From Nocardioides luteus (GTDB lineage Bacteria > Actinomycetota > Actinomycetes > Propionibacteriales > Nocardioidaceae), in assembly GCF_000960475.2 (NCBI RefSeq), contig NZ_JZDQ02000051.1:1-40156 (forward strand): a DNA stretch of 40,156 nt. Reading direction: 5' to 3'. The notes under the pieces were generated by a model that was given only the letters and a program-made list of their open reading frames with translations, made no database searches and was not told where the DNA came from. The position numbers and the translations under genes are program-made. Within the stretch, counting starts at the first letter, position 1; every line of letters begins with the position of its first letter. Shown here in pieces: positions 1-7,206 of the stretch.

Positions 1-285
1 GGGTGTGATGCCCCGATTCGCAACATCGACCACATCCAACGCCACGCCGACGGCGGCCAAACCAGCGCCGCAAACCTGCAAGGTCTCTGCGAGCGGTGCA
101 ATCAAGCGAAAGAGGCGATCGGGTGGCAGGCCAGACCCGGACCCGGCGGCAGCATCACCACCATCACACCCACGGGCCATGCCTATGTCAGCCCACCACC
201 CGACACCTGGCAGCCCGACCCACCCCTGTCCCCAGCCGAGCTTCGGCTGCGCAACCTGCTGCTCGAGCACACCCTCGCAGCCTGA
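1..285 (+). CDS. HNH endonuclease, C-terminal part (gene cut by window edge)
   Basis: Frame 1 is open from the first base to TGA at 283-285; the start lies outside the window. The 94 visible residues hold an HNH nuclease core: GCDAP at the very start, then IDHIQRHADGGQTSAANLQ (the DH pair, the GG turn and the Asn) and LCERCNQAKE (the CxxC knuckle). A Pro-rich tail ending NLLLEHTLAA follows. HNH domains cut DNA in a metal-dependent way. In Actinobacteria this C-terminal form is typical of the repeated DUF222/HNH proteins, whose role is unknown. The domain call is firm; the family is inference because the N-terminus is missing. Confidence 0.8.
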   Translation, partial: GCDAPIRNIDHIQRHADGGQTSAANLQGLCERCNQAKEAIGWQARPGPGGSITTITPTGHAYVSPPPDTWQPDPPLSPAELRLRNLLLEHTLAA

Positions 286-298
286 GGCGAAGTTGCGA

Positions 299-721
299 TC
301 AGGCGAGGGGGAGGAGGTCGCGTTCGGCGAACACCTTCTTGGCGGTGAAGGTGGCGTTCAGGGCGCGCGGGAAGCCGCAGTAGACCGCCGAGTGGAGCAG
401 GGCCTCGATGATCTGCTCGGGGGTCAGGCCGACGTTGAGGGCGGCGTTGATGTGGACCTCGAGCTGTGGCTCGCACCCACCCAGGGCGGTGAGCATGCCG
501 AGGGTGACGAGCTGTCGGTCCCGCGGCTCCAGGCCGGGGCGGGCGTAGATCTCGCCGAATCCCCAGGCGACGATCTGGTGACCGAGCTCCGGGGCGATGT
601 CGGCGAGCGAGTCGATCACGCGGGCGCCGGCCTCGCCGTCGATCGCGTCGAGGATCTCGCGGCCGTGGTCGTGGCGGGCGGCGCGGATGGTGGGGTCCTG
701 GGTCGGGTTCGCGTAGGTCAT
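299..721 (-). CDS. Carboxymuconolactone decarboxylase family protein
   Basis: 140 residues, the usual size for a single-domain CMD/AhpD-fold protein. The core GEIYARPGLEPRDRQLVTLG, the following CEPQLEVHINAALNVGLT and EQIIEALLHSAVYCGFPRA match the PcaC-like branch, including the conserved His in EVHINAAL and the Glu before it. No CxxC pair is present, so an AhpD-type thiol peroxidase role is unlikely. PcaC decarboxylates 4-carboxymuconolactone in protocatechuate breakdown, but no other pca gene is nearby and many homologues are small decarboxylases or stress proteins of unknown substrate. The ATG at 719-721 sits 7 bases after a good -10 element, so the mRNA is probably leaderless. The MerR-type promoter before it suggests induction by a metal, oxidant or electrophile. 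Confidence 0.85.
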   Translation of the reverse strand: MTYANPTQDPTIRAARHDHGREILDAIDGEAGARVIDSLADIAPELGHQIVAWGFGEIYARPGLEPRDRQLVTLGMLTALGGCEPQLEVHINAALNVGLTPEQIIEALLHSAVYCGFPRALNATFTAKKVFAERDLLPLA

Positions 722-728
722 GTCGCGA

Positions 729-759
729 ACGCTAGGAGTTGGAGTGCACTCTAAGTCAA
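729..759 (-). promoter_or_regulatory. MerR-type promoter and operator
   Basis: On the minus strand TTGACT (754-759) and TAGCGT (729-734) are separated by 19 bases. This overlong spacer is the hallmark of MerR-regulated promoters. The spacer holds the near-perfect dyad TTAGAGTGCACTCCAA (739-754) with a perfect 10-base palindrome GAGTGCACTC (742-751). A start of transcription 7 bases past the -10 falls on the A of the ATG at 721. No MerR gene is in the window, so the regulator must act from elsewhere. Spacing and dyad are seen; the regulator family is inferred. Confidence 0.65.
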
Positions 760-764
760 CAGGG

Positions 765-1883
765 CTAGGAGGCGTACGCGATCTGCTCCTGGATCTCGAA
801 GCGGAGCCCGTCGGCGGCGGCGATGTAGACGTCCTGGTCCACGAGGTTGCCGTGCATCCGCATCAGGCCGCGCGGGCTGGAGTAGCTGTGGCGCTCGGCG
901 AGGCGCAGGGCGGGCTCCACCTCGAGGGAGCCGCAGGCGTCGCCGACCTGCCGCAGGAACATGAGCGATTCGTAGCAGGACTCGCCGACGGCGTTGAGGG
1001 AGGGCGCGTACTCGCCGAAGCGGCGGTAGTAGCGCTCGGCCAGGCCGGCCGACTCGGGGGTGGTGAGGCCGTCGAAGTAGGCGGCGGCCGCGAAGACGTT
1101 GGCGTTGGCGCCCGCGCCACCGGCGAGCAGGGTGTTCTCCTCGACCGCCGGGCTCAGCCGGGTCAGCGACGAGCTCAGCCCGGCAGCGGCGAACTGACGG
1201 TTGAAGTGCACCGCGTCCTGCCCCATCAGCAGCATGATCACACCGTCCTGGTCGCCGCTCTCCAGGCCGCGCAGCACGCCGGCGAAGTCGCGGGTCCCCA
1301 ACGGGACGTACGTCTCGCTCACCACCTGCGAGGGCGACCCCCGCAACGCCGCTCGTGCCGTCGATCCGGTGACCCTGGGGAAGACGTAGTCGTTGCCGAC
1401 CACCGCCCAGCGGGACACGCCGTGGTGGGCGCGCATCCACGCGGTGGCGGGGAGCAGCTGGTTGACCGGGCGCTCGCCGATCATGAAGACACCCGGAGTG
1501 TCGTCGCCGCCCTCGTGCATGGCGGCGAAGGCGTACAGCACCCTGCCGCCGACGCGGGCGGTGATCGCCTGGCGGACCGCGGAGATGTGCCAGCCGGCGA
1601 TCGCGTCGACCCGGCCGAGCTCGATCAGCCGTGCGACCTCGGACGCGACCTCGTGGGGCGCACGCCCGCCGTCGACCGCGACGAGCTCGACCGGGCTCCC
1701 GGCGATCCCGCCGGCGCTGTTGAGGTCCTCGGCGGCCAGCTCGCCGCAGGCCAGGCAGCCGGGGCCGTAGATGCCGGTCGGTCCCTGCATCGGCACCACG
1801 AACGCGATCGAGACCGCCCCCGGAGGACGGGGCGCGAGGCCCAGCAGGGCATGGGAGGACGGCGTGTACGACGGTGGGGTCAT
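765..1883 (-). CDS. AmiC-like cytoplasmic amide/urea-binding protein (UrtA paralogue)
   Basis: About 372 residues with a type I periplasmic-binding fold related to UrtA/AmiC: IAFVVPMQGPTGIYGP opens the first lobe, and NDYVFPR and YVPLGTRDF match the equivalent SDYVFPR and YQPLGSTDF of UrtA in this window. It has no signal peptide and no lipobox Cys, so it should stay in the cytoplasm as a ligand sensor rather than feed a transporter. GTG at 1887-1889 is possible, but GGGAG lies only 3 bases before it and 9 before the ATG at 1881-1883, so I chose the ATG. It is divergent from a MarR gene. The same pairing (AmiC-like NhhC with MarR-like NhhD) controls amide- and urea-inducible nitrile hydratase in Rhodococcus rhodochrous J1. 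Function here is inference: sensing urea or a short amide. Confidence 0.75.
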   Translation of the reverse strand: MTPPSYTPSSHALLGLAPRPPGAVSIAFVVPMQGPTGIYGPGCLACGELAAEDLNSAGGIAGSPVELVAVDGGRAPHEVASEVARLIELGRVDAIAGWHISAVRQAITARVGGRVLYAFAAMHEGGDDTPGVFMIGERPVNQLLPATAWMRAHHGVSRWAVVGNDYVFPRVTGSTARAALRGSPSQVVSETYVPLGTRDFAGVLRGLESGDQDGVIMLLMGQDAVHFNRQFAAAGLSSSLTRLSPAVEENTLLAGGAGANANVFAAAAYFDGLTTPESAGLAERYYRRFGEYAPSLNAVGESCYESLMFLRQVGDACGSLEVEPALRLAERHSYSSPRGLMRMHGNLVDQDVYIAAADGLRFEIQEQIAYAS

Positions 1884-1978
1884 CGACACCTGCTCCCGAA
1901 CGGAATGTTGTCCTGATGACTCACCATTGAGCCGTTGGGTGGTTAGGGTACGGCAGACAGCGACCGTGGGGAGGACTC

Positions 1979-2392
1979 ATGAAGATTGCCGAGACGACCG
2001 GCGCGGATCTGCGCTGTTCGGATCTGGCCGTGCTGCTCGCCCGGGCGCAGCGCCGGATCGAGCGTGCGCTCGCCGAGGCGTACGCCGACTTCGACCTCAC
2101 CGCGGAGCAGTGGCGCATCCTCAGCGTGCTTCTCGACGAGCCCGGCCAGACGATGACGCGGCTCGCCGACGGCGCCGCGCTCCCGGCCGGCACGCTGACC
2201 CGCCATGTCGACCGGCTCGCCGAGCGTGGGCTGGTGCTGCGCAAGGTCCACGCGGAGGACAAGCGCCGGGCGGTGGTCGCCCTCTCGCCGGTGGGAGCCT
2301 CGGTCGCGCGCGAGATCCGTTCCCGGCAGTCGACCGAGGCGGTCGCCCGGGTCGTCGACGACCTCCGGACGGCGCTCGACTCGCGCGTCTGA
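1979..2392 (+). CDS. MarR family transcriptional regulator
   Basis: 137 residues with a winged helix-turn-helix: LTAEQWRILSVLLDEPGQTM, recognition region LPAGTLTRHVDRLAERGLV, then wing VHAEDKRRAVVALSPVG, a clear MarR signature (D-x-R near the wing). Short helices at both ends would form the dimer interface. GGGGAGGA sits 5 bases before the ATG. It is transcribed away from the AmiC-like gene and stops about 130 bases before urtA, so it probably controls one or both neighbours. It resembles the MarR-like partner found beside AmiC-like proteins in nitrile hydratase clusters; the ligand is unknown. Confidence 0.85.
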   Translation: MKIAETTGADLRCSDLAVLLARAQRRIERALAEAYADFDLTAEQWRILSVLLDEPGQTMTRLADGAALPAGTLTRHVDRLAERGLVLRKVHAEDKRRAVVALSPVGASVAREIRSRQSTEAVARVVDDLRTALDSRV

Positions 2393-2410
2393 GCTCTGTC
2401 GACTCAAGGC

Positions 2411-2459
2411 GTTTCCATCCGGAAACAATTCCTCCCTGGCTCCGATACATCGGCGAAAC
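2411..2459 (+). promoter_or_regulatory. Two GlnR-like boxes upstream of urtA
   Basis: GTTTC (2411-2415) and GAAAC (2422-2426) are six bases apart, as are GATAC (2444-2448) and GAAAC (2455-2459). The four half-sites start at 2411, 2422, 2444 and 2455, all in one 11-base register. Actinobacterial GlnR (OmpR type) binds gTnAC-n6-GaAAC pairs repeated in this register. Both second half-sites are perfect; each first half-site has one mismatch. A possible -10, TAGATT, lies at 2470-2475. Nitrogen-starvation activation of urea uptake and urease is the natural reading. The assignment to GlnR is inference. Confidence 0.55.
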
Positions 2460-2519
2460 AACCCGTCCCTAGATTCCTTCCATTCGAGAGCAATTGTCCG
2501 ATGGAAGGACCCCCATCCC

Positions 2520-3761
2520 GTGCGTACGAAATTCTCGAGCCGCATCCTCGCGGCCAGCTCGGTGCTCGCCCTCGGCCTGACCGCGACAGCCTGCGGTGGC
2601 GCCAAGACCGGTGACACCGCGACCAGCGAGAGCTGCGTCGACACCAGCGGCGACACCATCAAGATCGGCTTCCTGAACTCCCTCTCCGGGACGATGGCGA
2701 TCAGCGAGACGACCGTCTTCAAGTCCCTGTCCATGGCCGCGAAGGAGATCAACGCCGACGGCGGCGTGCTCGGCAAGAAGCTCGAGATCGTCAGCGAGGA
2801 CGGCCAGTCCGAGCCGACCGTCTTCGCCGAGAAGGCGACCAAGCTGATCCAGGACGACTGCGTCGCGGCCGTCTTCGGCGGCTGGACCTCCAGCTCCCGC
2901 AAGGCGATGCTGCCGGTCTTCGAGGGCAACGACGCGCTGCTCTTCTACCCGGTGCAGTACGAGGGCCTGGAGTCCTCGCACAACATCTTCTACACCGGCG
3001 CCACCACGAACCAGCAGATCATCCCCGCCCTCGACTTCCTCAAGCAGGAGAAGAAGATCAAGTCGATCTTCCTGGTCGGTTCGGACTACGTCTTCCCGCG
3101 CACGGCCAACAAGATCATCAAGCAGTACGCCGCCGCCAACGGCATCAAGGTGCTCGGCGAGGAGTACCAGCCCCTGGGCTCGACCGACTTCGGCACGGTC
3201 GTCGACAAGGTCAAGGCCGCCGGTGCGGACGCGGTCTTCAACACCCTCAACGGCGACTCCAACGTGGCCTTCTTCAAGGAGTACAAGGGCAAGGGCCTGA
3301 CCGCCTCGGCGATGCCGGTGCTCTCGGTCTCGATCGCCGAGGAGGAGGTCCCGGGCGTCGGCGTGGGCAACCTCGAGGGTCAGTACACCGCCTGGAACTA
3401 CTACCAGACCATCGACAGCCCGACGAACCAGAAGTTCGTGACCGACTTCAAGGCGGCCAACGGCGCCAAGGCGGTCACCTCCGACCCGATGGAGGCGGCC
3501 TACACCTCCCTCTACCTGTGGAAGGGCATGGTCGAGAAGGCCGACTCCTTCGACGTCGAGGACGTCATCGACGCCTCCGACGGCGTCAGCTACGACGCCC
3601 CCGAGGGCACCGTCGAGGTCGACGGCGAGAACCACCACATCGCCAAGACCGCGCTGATCGGCCAGGTGAACTCCGAGGGCCTGATCGACACGGTCTGGTC
3701 CAGCGACAAGCCGATCGAGCCGGACCCCTACCTGAAGTCCTACGACTGGTGGAAGAACTAG
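2520..3761 (+). CDS. urtA: Urea ABC transporter substrate-binding lipoprotein UrtA
   Basis: 413 residues from GTG at 2520, with GGAAGGA ten bases before it. A signal peptide (basic start, hydrophobic LAASSVLALGLTATA) ends at a lipobox-type Cys25, so the mature protein should be a membrane-anchored lipoprotein. The rest is an AmiC/UrtA-type binding fold: IKIGFLNSLSGTMA, GGWTSSSRKAMLPVFE, GSDYVFPRTANKI, YQPLGSTDFGTVV, ending in DPYLKSYDWWKN, all characteristic of UrtA rather than of branched-chain amino acid binding proteins. It captures urea outside the cell and hands it to UrtBC. It is first gene of urtABCDE and lies downstream of GlnR-like boxes. Frames open further upstream lack a ribosome site or signal peptide. 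Confidence 0.93.
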   Translation: MRTKFSSRILAASSVLALGLTATACGGAKTGDTATSESCVDTSGDTIKIGFLNSLSGTMAISETTVFKSLSMAAKEINADGGVLGKKLEIVSEDGQSEPTVFAEKATKLIQDDCVAAVFGGWTSSSRKAMLPVFEGNDALLFYPVQYEGLESSHNIFYTGATTNQQIIPALDFLKQEKKIKSIFLVGSDYVFPRTANKIIKQYAAANGIKVLGEEYQPLGSTDFGTVVDKVKAAGADAVFNTLNGDSNVAFFKEYKGKGLTASAMPVLSVSIAEEEVPGVGVGNLEGQYTAWNYYQTIDSPTNQKFVTDFKAANGAKAVTSDPMEAAYTSLYLWKGMVEKADSFDVEDVIDASDGVSYDAPEGTVEVDGENHHIAKTALIGQVNSEGLIDTVWSSDKPIEPDPYLKSYDWWKN

Positions 3762-3765
3762 CCCG

Positions 3766-4650
3766 TTGGACGCGCTGCTCGCCCAGGTCTTCACCGGCAT
3801 CTCCGCCGGCGCGGTCCTGCTCCTCATCGCCCTCGGGCTCACCCTGACCTTCGGTCAGATGGGCGTGATCAACATGGCCCACGGCGAGTTCATCATGGCC
3901 GGCGCGTACACCGCCTATGTCGTCTCGACCATCGTCGCCAGCACCGAGCTGAGCCTGCTGATCGCGCTCCCCGCGGGGTTCGTGATCGGCGGCCTGCTCG
4001 GGCTGGCGCTCGAGGCGAGCGTGCTGCGGTGGATGTACGCCCGTCCGCTGGACACGCTGCTGGTCACCTACGGCGTCGGGCTCGTCCTGCAGCAGGTCGC
4101 GCGCGACATCTTCGGGGCTCCGGCCAAGGAGGTGCCCGCGCCGGGCTGGCTCGACGGCTCGATCCCGATCCTCGGCTACGACTTCCCGCTGACCCGGCTC
4201 TTCATCATCGTCCTGGCCGGGCTCTGCGTGGCCGCGCTGCTGGCGGTGCTCCGGTTCACGGCGCTCGGGCGCGAGATCCGGGCGACGGTCGGCAACCGCG
4301 ACCTCGCCGAGACCATCGGCATCTCGACCCGCCGCACCGACCAGGCCACCTTCTTCATCGGCTCCGGCCTGGCCGGGGTGGCCGGGGTGGCCCTCACCCT
4401 GCTCGGCTCGACCGGCCCCAACCTCGGCACGTCCTACATCGTGCAGGCGTTCCTGGTGGTCGTGGTCGGCGGCATCGGGCACCTCAAGGGCACGATCGTG
4501 GCGGCCCTCGGGATCGGTCTGCTGCAGGCCTTCCTCGCCCACGCCCTGACCGGCTCGGTCGCCCAGGTGATCGTCTTCCTGGCGATCGTCGCGTTCCTGC
4601 AGCTGCGCCCGCAGGGCATCCTCTCGGTCCGGACCAGGAGCCTGGCATGA
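3766..4650 (+). CDS. urtB: Urea ABC transporter permease UrtB
   Basis: 294 residues from a TTG start at 3766, four bases after the urtA stop. About eight hydrophobic segments of the LivH type are visible; INMAHGEFIMAGAY near residue 35 and VVVVGGIGHLKGTIVAAL near 240 are family signatures. It lacks the long N-terminal signal and extra domain of proteobacterial UrtB and is the short form. It forms half of the membrane channel with UrtC. The end overlaps the urtC start in an ATGA, so translation is probably coupled. TTG is the only start that keeps the N-terminal helix intact. Confidence 0.92.
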   Translation: MDALLAQVFTGISAGAVLLLIALGLTLTFGQMGVINMAHGEFIMAGAYTAYVVSTIVASTELSLLIALPAGFVIGGLLGLALEASVLRWMYARPLDTLLVTYGVGLVLQQVARDIFGAPAKEVPAPGWLDGSIPILGYDFPLTRLFIIVLAGLCVAALLAVLRFTALGREIRATVGNRDLAETIGISTRRTDQATFFIGSGLAGVAGVALTLLGSTGPNLGTSYIVQAFLVVVVGGIGHLKGTIVAALGIGLLQAFLAHALTGSVAQVIVFLAIVAFLQLRPQGILSVRTRSLA

Positions 4651-5777
4651 AGAAGCTCTATCCGTACGTCGGCTGGCTGCTGCTCGCGATCGGCCTGCTG
4701 GTCCTCGCGCCCGCGGTGCTCTCCGACTTCCGTCTCGGCCTGCTGGCCAAGTACTGCTGCTACGCCATCGCCGCGGTCGGCATCGGCCTGGCCTGGGGCC
4801 GTGGCGGGATGCTGGTGCTCGGCCAAGGGCTCTACTTCGGCATCGGCGCCTACGCGATGGCGATGCACCTCAAGCTCGCCGACGCCGGTCCCGGCGGAGT
4901 GCCGGACTTCATGGCGCTCTACGGCGACGCCGCGGTGCCGGGCTGGTGGGAGCCGCTGCGCAGCGGCGCTCTCGCGGTGGTCGTCATCCTCGTCCTGCCG
5001 GCACTCGTGGCGGGCCTGCTGGGGCTCGCGGTGTTCAAGCGGCGGATCAAGGGGGCGTACTTCGCCATCCTGTCCCAGGCGCTCGCCGCCGCCTTCGCGA
5101 TCCTGCTCGTCGGTCAGGTGAAGACCACCGGCGGCGCCAACGGGCTGAACAACTTCCAGGGCTTCTTCGGGTACGCCCTGTTCGACCCGGCCAACAAGCG
5201 GATGCTCTACTTCCTCGCCGCCGGGATCCTGCTGGTCTCGATCCTGGCGATGGCATGGCTCTACCGCACCCGCTTCGGTGAGCTGCTGGTCGCGGTCCGC
5301 GACGGTGAGGAGCGGGTCCGCTTCCTCGGCACCGACCCGGCCAACGTCAAGCTGGCGGCGTACGTCATCGCGGCCGTCCTGGCCTCGATCGGCGGCGCGC
5401 TCTTCGTGCCGATCGCCGGGATCGTCTCGCCCGACGACGTCGGTGTGGTCGCCTCCATCGGGCTGCTTGCCGGGGTGGCGCTCGGTGGACGTGCCTCGCT
5501 GCTCGGCCCGGCCGTCGGCGCGCTGCTGGTCGGCTATGCCGAGACCACGCTCTCCGAGGCCTTCCCGGGGTCCTGGTCCTACTTCCAGGGAGCCCTGTTC
5601 GTGCTGGTCATCCTGCTGTTGCCGGGTGGGCTGGCGCAGCTGTTGGGGCTGGTCGGCCGGGCGAATGCTCACCGAGGTGACTCGGCGAGCGATCACTCTC
5701 CTCGCGGAGTTCCACGAGGGAAGCGAGGCGAGACCGAGGTATCTCGGTCGGCATCCGAGGAGGCGGCAGCGCGATGA
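4647..5777 (+). CDS. urtC: Urea ABC transporter permease UrtC, with repeat-coded tail
   Basis: 376 residues from ATG at 4647, with AGGAG just upstream inside urtB. It is a LivM-type permease: LAWGRGGMLVLGQGLYFGIG, the cytoplasmic EAA-like loop YRTRFGELLVAVRDGEERVR near residue 210, and repeated hydrophobic helices. It pairs with UrtB for urea passage. The natural end should be near GGLAQLLGLVGR. The last 35 or so residues are hydrophilic, rich in Arg, Ser and Glu, and coded by DNA packed with inverted repeats at 5671-5749, so they look like an inserted repetitive element read in frame. Overlaps urtD by four bases. Confidence 0.92.
   Translation: MKKLYPYVGWLLLAIGLLVLAPAVLSDFRLGLLAKYCCYAIAAVGIGLAWGRGGMLVLGQGLYFGIGAYAMAMHLKLADAGPGGVPDFMALYGDAAVPGWWEPLRSGALAVVVILVLPALVAGLLGLAVFKRRIKGAYFAILSQALAAAFAILLVGQVKTTGGANGLNNFQGFFGYALFDPANKRMLYFLAAGILLVSILAMAWLYRTRFGELLVAVRDGEERVRFLGTDPANVKLAAYVIAAVLASIGGALFVPIAGIVSPDDVGVVASIGLLAGVALGGRASLLGPAVGALLVGYAETTLSEAFPGSWSYFQGALFVLVILLLPGGLAQLLGLVGRANAHRGDSASDHSPRGVPRGKRGETEVSRSASEEAAAR
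5671..5749. repeat. Palindrome-rich repeat element inside the 3' end of urtC
   Basis: Two copies of ACCGAGGTNNCTCGG bracket the stretch: CCGAG-gtga-CTCGG at 5672-5685 and the perfect hairpin GACCGAG-GTAT-CTCGGTC at 5732-5749. Between them CCTCG and CGAGG form a third small stem. It lies after the last expected UrtC residue, and its translation is low complexity. This looks like a REP- or MITE-like element read through in frame. Only one copy is in this window, so its repeated nature is inference. Confidence 0.5.
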
Positions 5778-6499
5778 CCCTGACGGTGAACGACCTGCGG
5801 GTCGAGTTCGACGGCTTCGTCGCGATCGACGGGGTCTCGCTGACCCTGGAGCCGGGCCGGCTGCACTTCCTGATCGGCCCCAACGGCGCCGGGAAGACGA
5901 CGCTCGTCGACGCCCTGACCGGGCTGGCCAAGGGAAGTGGTGAGGCGCGCTATCGCACACGCGACCTGCTCGCGCTGGCATCGCACCGGATCACCCGCCT
6001 CGGCGTGGGACGTACGTTCCAGACCGCGACGGTCTTCGAGGAGCTGAGCGTGCTGCAGAACCTCGACATCGCCGCCGGGGTCCACCGGGCGCGGTGGCGG
6101 CTGATGCTGCCGCGACGGGGGACGCCGGAGCAGGTCGCCGAGGTGCTGGAGACGGTCGGGCTCACCGATCTCGCCGAGAAGCCGGCCGGCGTGCTCTCGC
6201 ACGGGCAGAAGCAGTGGCTGGAGATCGGCATGCTGCTGGTCCAGGACTCCTCGGTGATGCTCCTCGACGAGCCCGTCGCCGGGATGTCGGCCGAGGAGCG
6301 GGAGGAGACCGGCGAGCTGCTGCGCCGGATCAGCCCCGAGCGGACCGTCGTGGTCATCGAGCACGACATGGACTTCGTCCGCCGGTTCGCCGACGTCGTC
6401 ACCGTCCTGCACGCCGGGAAGGTGATCGCCGAGGGCACCGCAGCCGAGATCAGGGAGGACGCCGAGGTGCAGCGGGTCTATCTGGGAGAGGACGCCTGA
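5774..6499 (+). CDS. urtD: Urea ABC transporter ATP-binding protein UrtD
   Basis: 241 residues. Walker A GPNGAGKTT near residue 36, Q-loop region GRTFQTATVFEELSVLQNL, signature LSHGQKQWLEIG near 140, Walker B VMLLDEP and the switch His in VIEHDMDFVR identify an ABC ATPase of the LivG/UrtD type. SHGQKQWLEIGM rather than the usual SGGQQ is the UrtD-specific form. It powers urea import with UrtE. It overlaps urtC (ATGA) and urtE by one base. Confidence 0.94.
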   Translation: MTLTVNDLRVEFDGFVAIDGVSLTLEPGRLHFLIGPNGAGKTTLVDALTGLAKGSGEARYRTRDLLALASHRITRLGVGRTFQTATVFEELSVLQNLDIAAGVHRARWRLMLPRRGTPEQVAEVLETVGLTDLAEKPAGVLSHGQKQWLEIGMLLVQDSSVMLLDEPVAGMSAEEREETGELLRRISPERTVVVIEHDMDFVRRFADVVTVLHAGKVIAEGTAAEIREDAEVQRVYLGEDA

Positions 6500-7176
6500 T
6501 GCTGAAGATCGAGTCGGTCACCGGCGGCTACGGCCGCACCACGGTGCTCCACGACGTCAGCCTCGAGGTGCCCGCCGGCGCCGCGGTGGCGCTGATGGGA
6601 CACAACGGCGCCGGCAAGACGACGCTGCTCAAGGCGGCGGTCGGGCTGGTCCGGGCCAAGAGCGGCCGGGTGCTGCTCGATGGTGAGGACGTCACCGCGC
6701 TGCGGCCGAGCGCACGGGTCAAGCGGGGCTTGGGCTACGTCCCGCAGGGGCAGCAGAGCTTCGGCGACATGACCACGCTGGAGAACCTCCAGCTGGTCGG
6801 CGACCGGGCCGGGATCAGCGAGATGCTCGACCTGTTCCCTGCCCTGAAGGACCTGCTCGGGCGACGCGCCGGGCTGCTCTCCGGAGGTCAGCGCCAGCAG
6901 CTCTCGATCGCGCGTACGCTGCTGACCAGGCCGAGGCTGCTCATCCTCGACGAGCCGACCGAGGGCATCCAGCCCAACGTGGTCGCCGAGATCGAGCGGG
7001 TGATCTCCGAGCTCACCGGACGCGGTGACCTCAGCGTGCTGCTGGTCGAGCAGCACGTCGGGTTCGCGCTGCGTACGGCCTCTGCCTACTACATCCTCGA
7101 GTCCGGCCGGATCACCGCGAGCGGTGAGGGCGGGTCCGAGGCCCGCGAGCACGTCCGATCCCAGCTGGCCGTCTAG
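6499..7176 (+). CDS. urtE: Urea ABC transporter ATP-binding protein UrtE
   Basis: 225 residues from ATG at 6499, sharing its A with the urtD stop; a longer frame open upstream is not needed. Walker A GHNGAGKTT, GYVPQGQQSFGDMTTLENL (the PQGQ form is typical of UrtE), signature LSGGQRQQLSIAR, Walker B LLILDEPTEGIQPN and switch His VEQHVGFAL are all present. It is the LivF-type partner of UrtD. The end carries a small 9-base tandem repeat, then ureA begins 30 bases later, so transport and hydrolysis genes are probably one transcript. Confidence 0.94.
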   Translation: MLKIESVTGGYGRTTVLHDVSLEVPAGAAVALMGHNGAGKTTLLKAAVGLVRAKSGRVLLDGEDVTALRPSARVKRGLGYVPQGQQSFGDMTTLENLQLVGDRAGISEMLDLFPALKDLLGRRAGLLSGGQRQQLSIARTLLTRPRLLILDEPTEGIQPNVVAEIERVISELTGRGDLSVLLVEQHVGFALRTASAYYILESGRITASGEGGSEAREHVRSQLAV

Positions 7177-7201
7177 AGAGCCCAGAGAGTTCAGAGAGTT
7201 G
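7175..7201 (+). repeat. Three 9-bp tandem units between urtE and ureA
   Basis: AGAGAGCCC, AGAGAGTTC and AGAGAGTTG follow one another at 7175-7201, starting on the urtE stop codon and ending 5 bases before the ureA start. The last GAGAG is the only ribosome-site-like sequence for ureA, so the repeat may set its translation. A simple replication-slippage origin is likely. Confidence 0.6.
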
Positions 7202-7206
7202 GCGAC

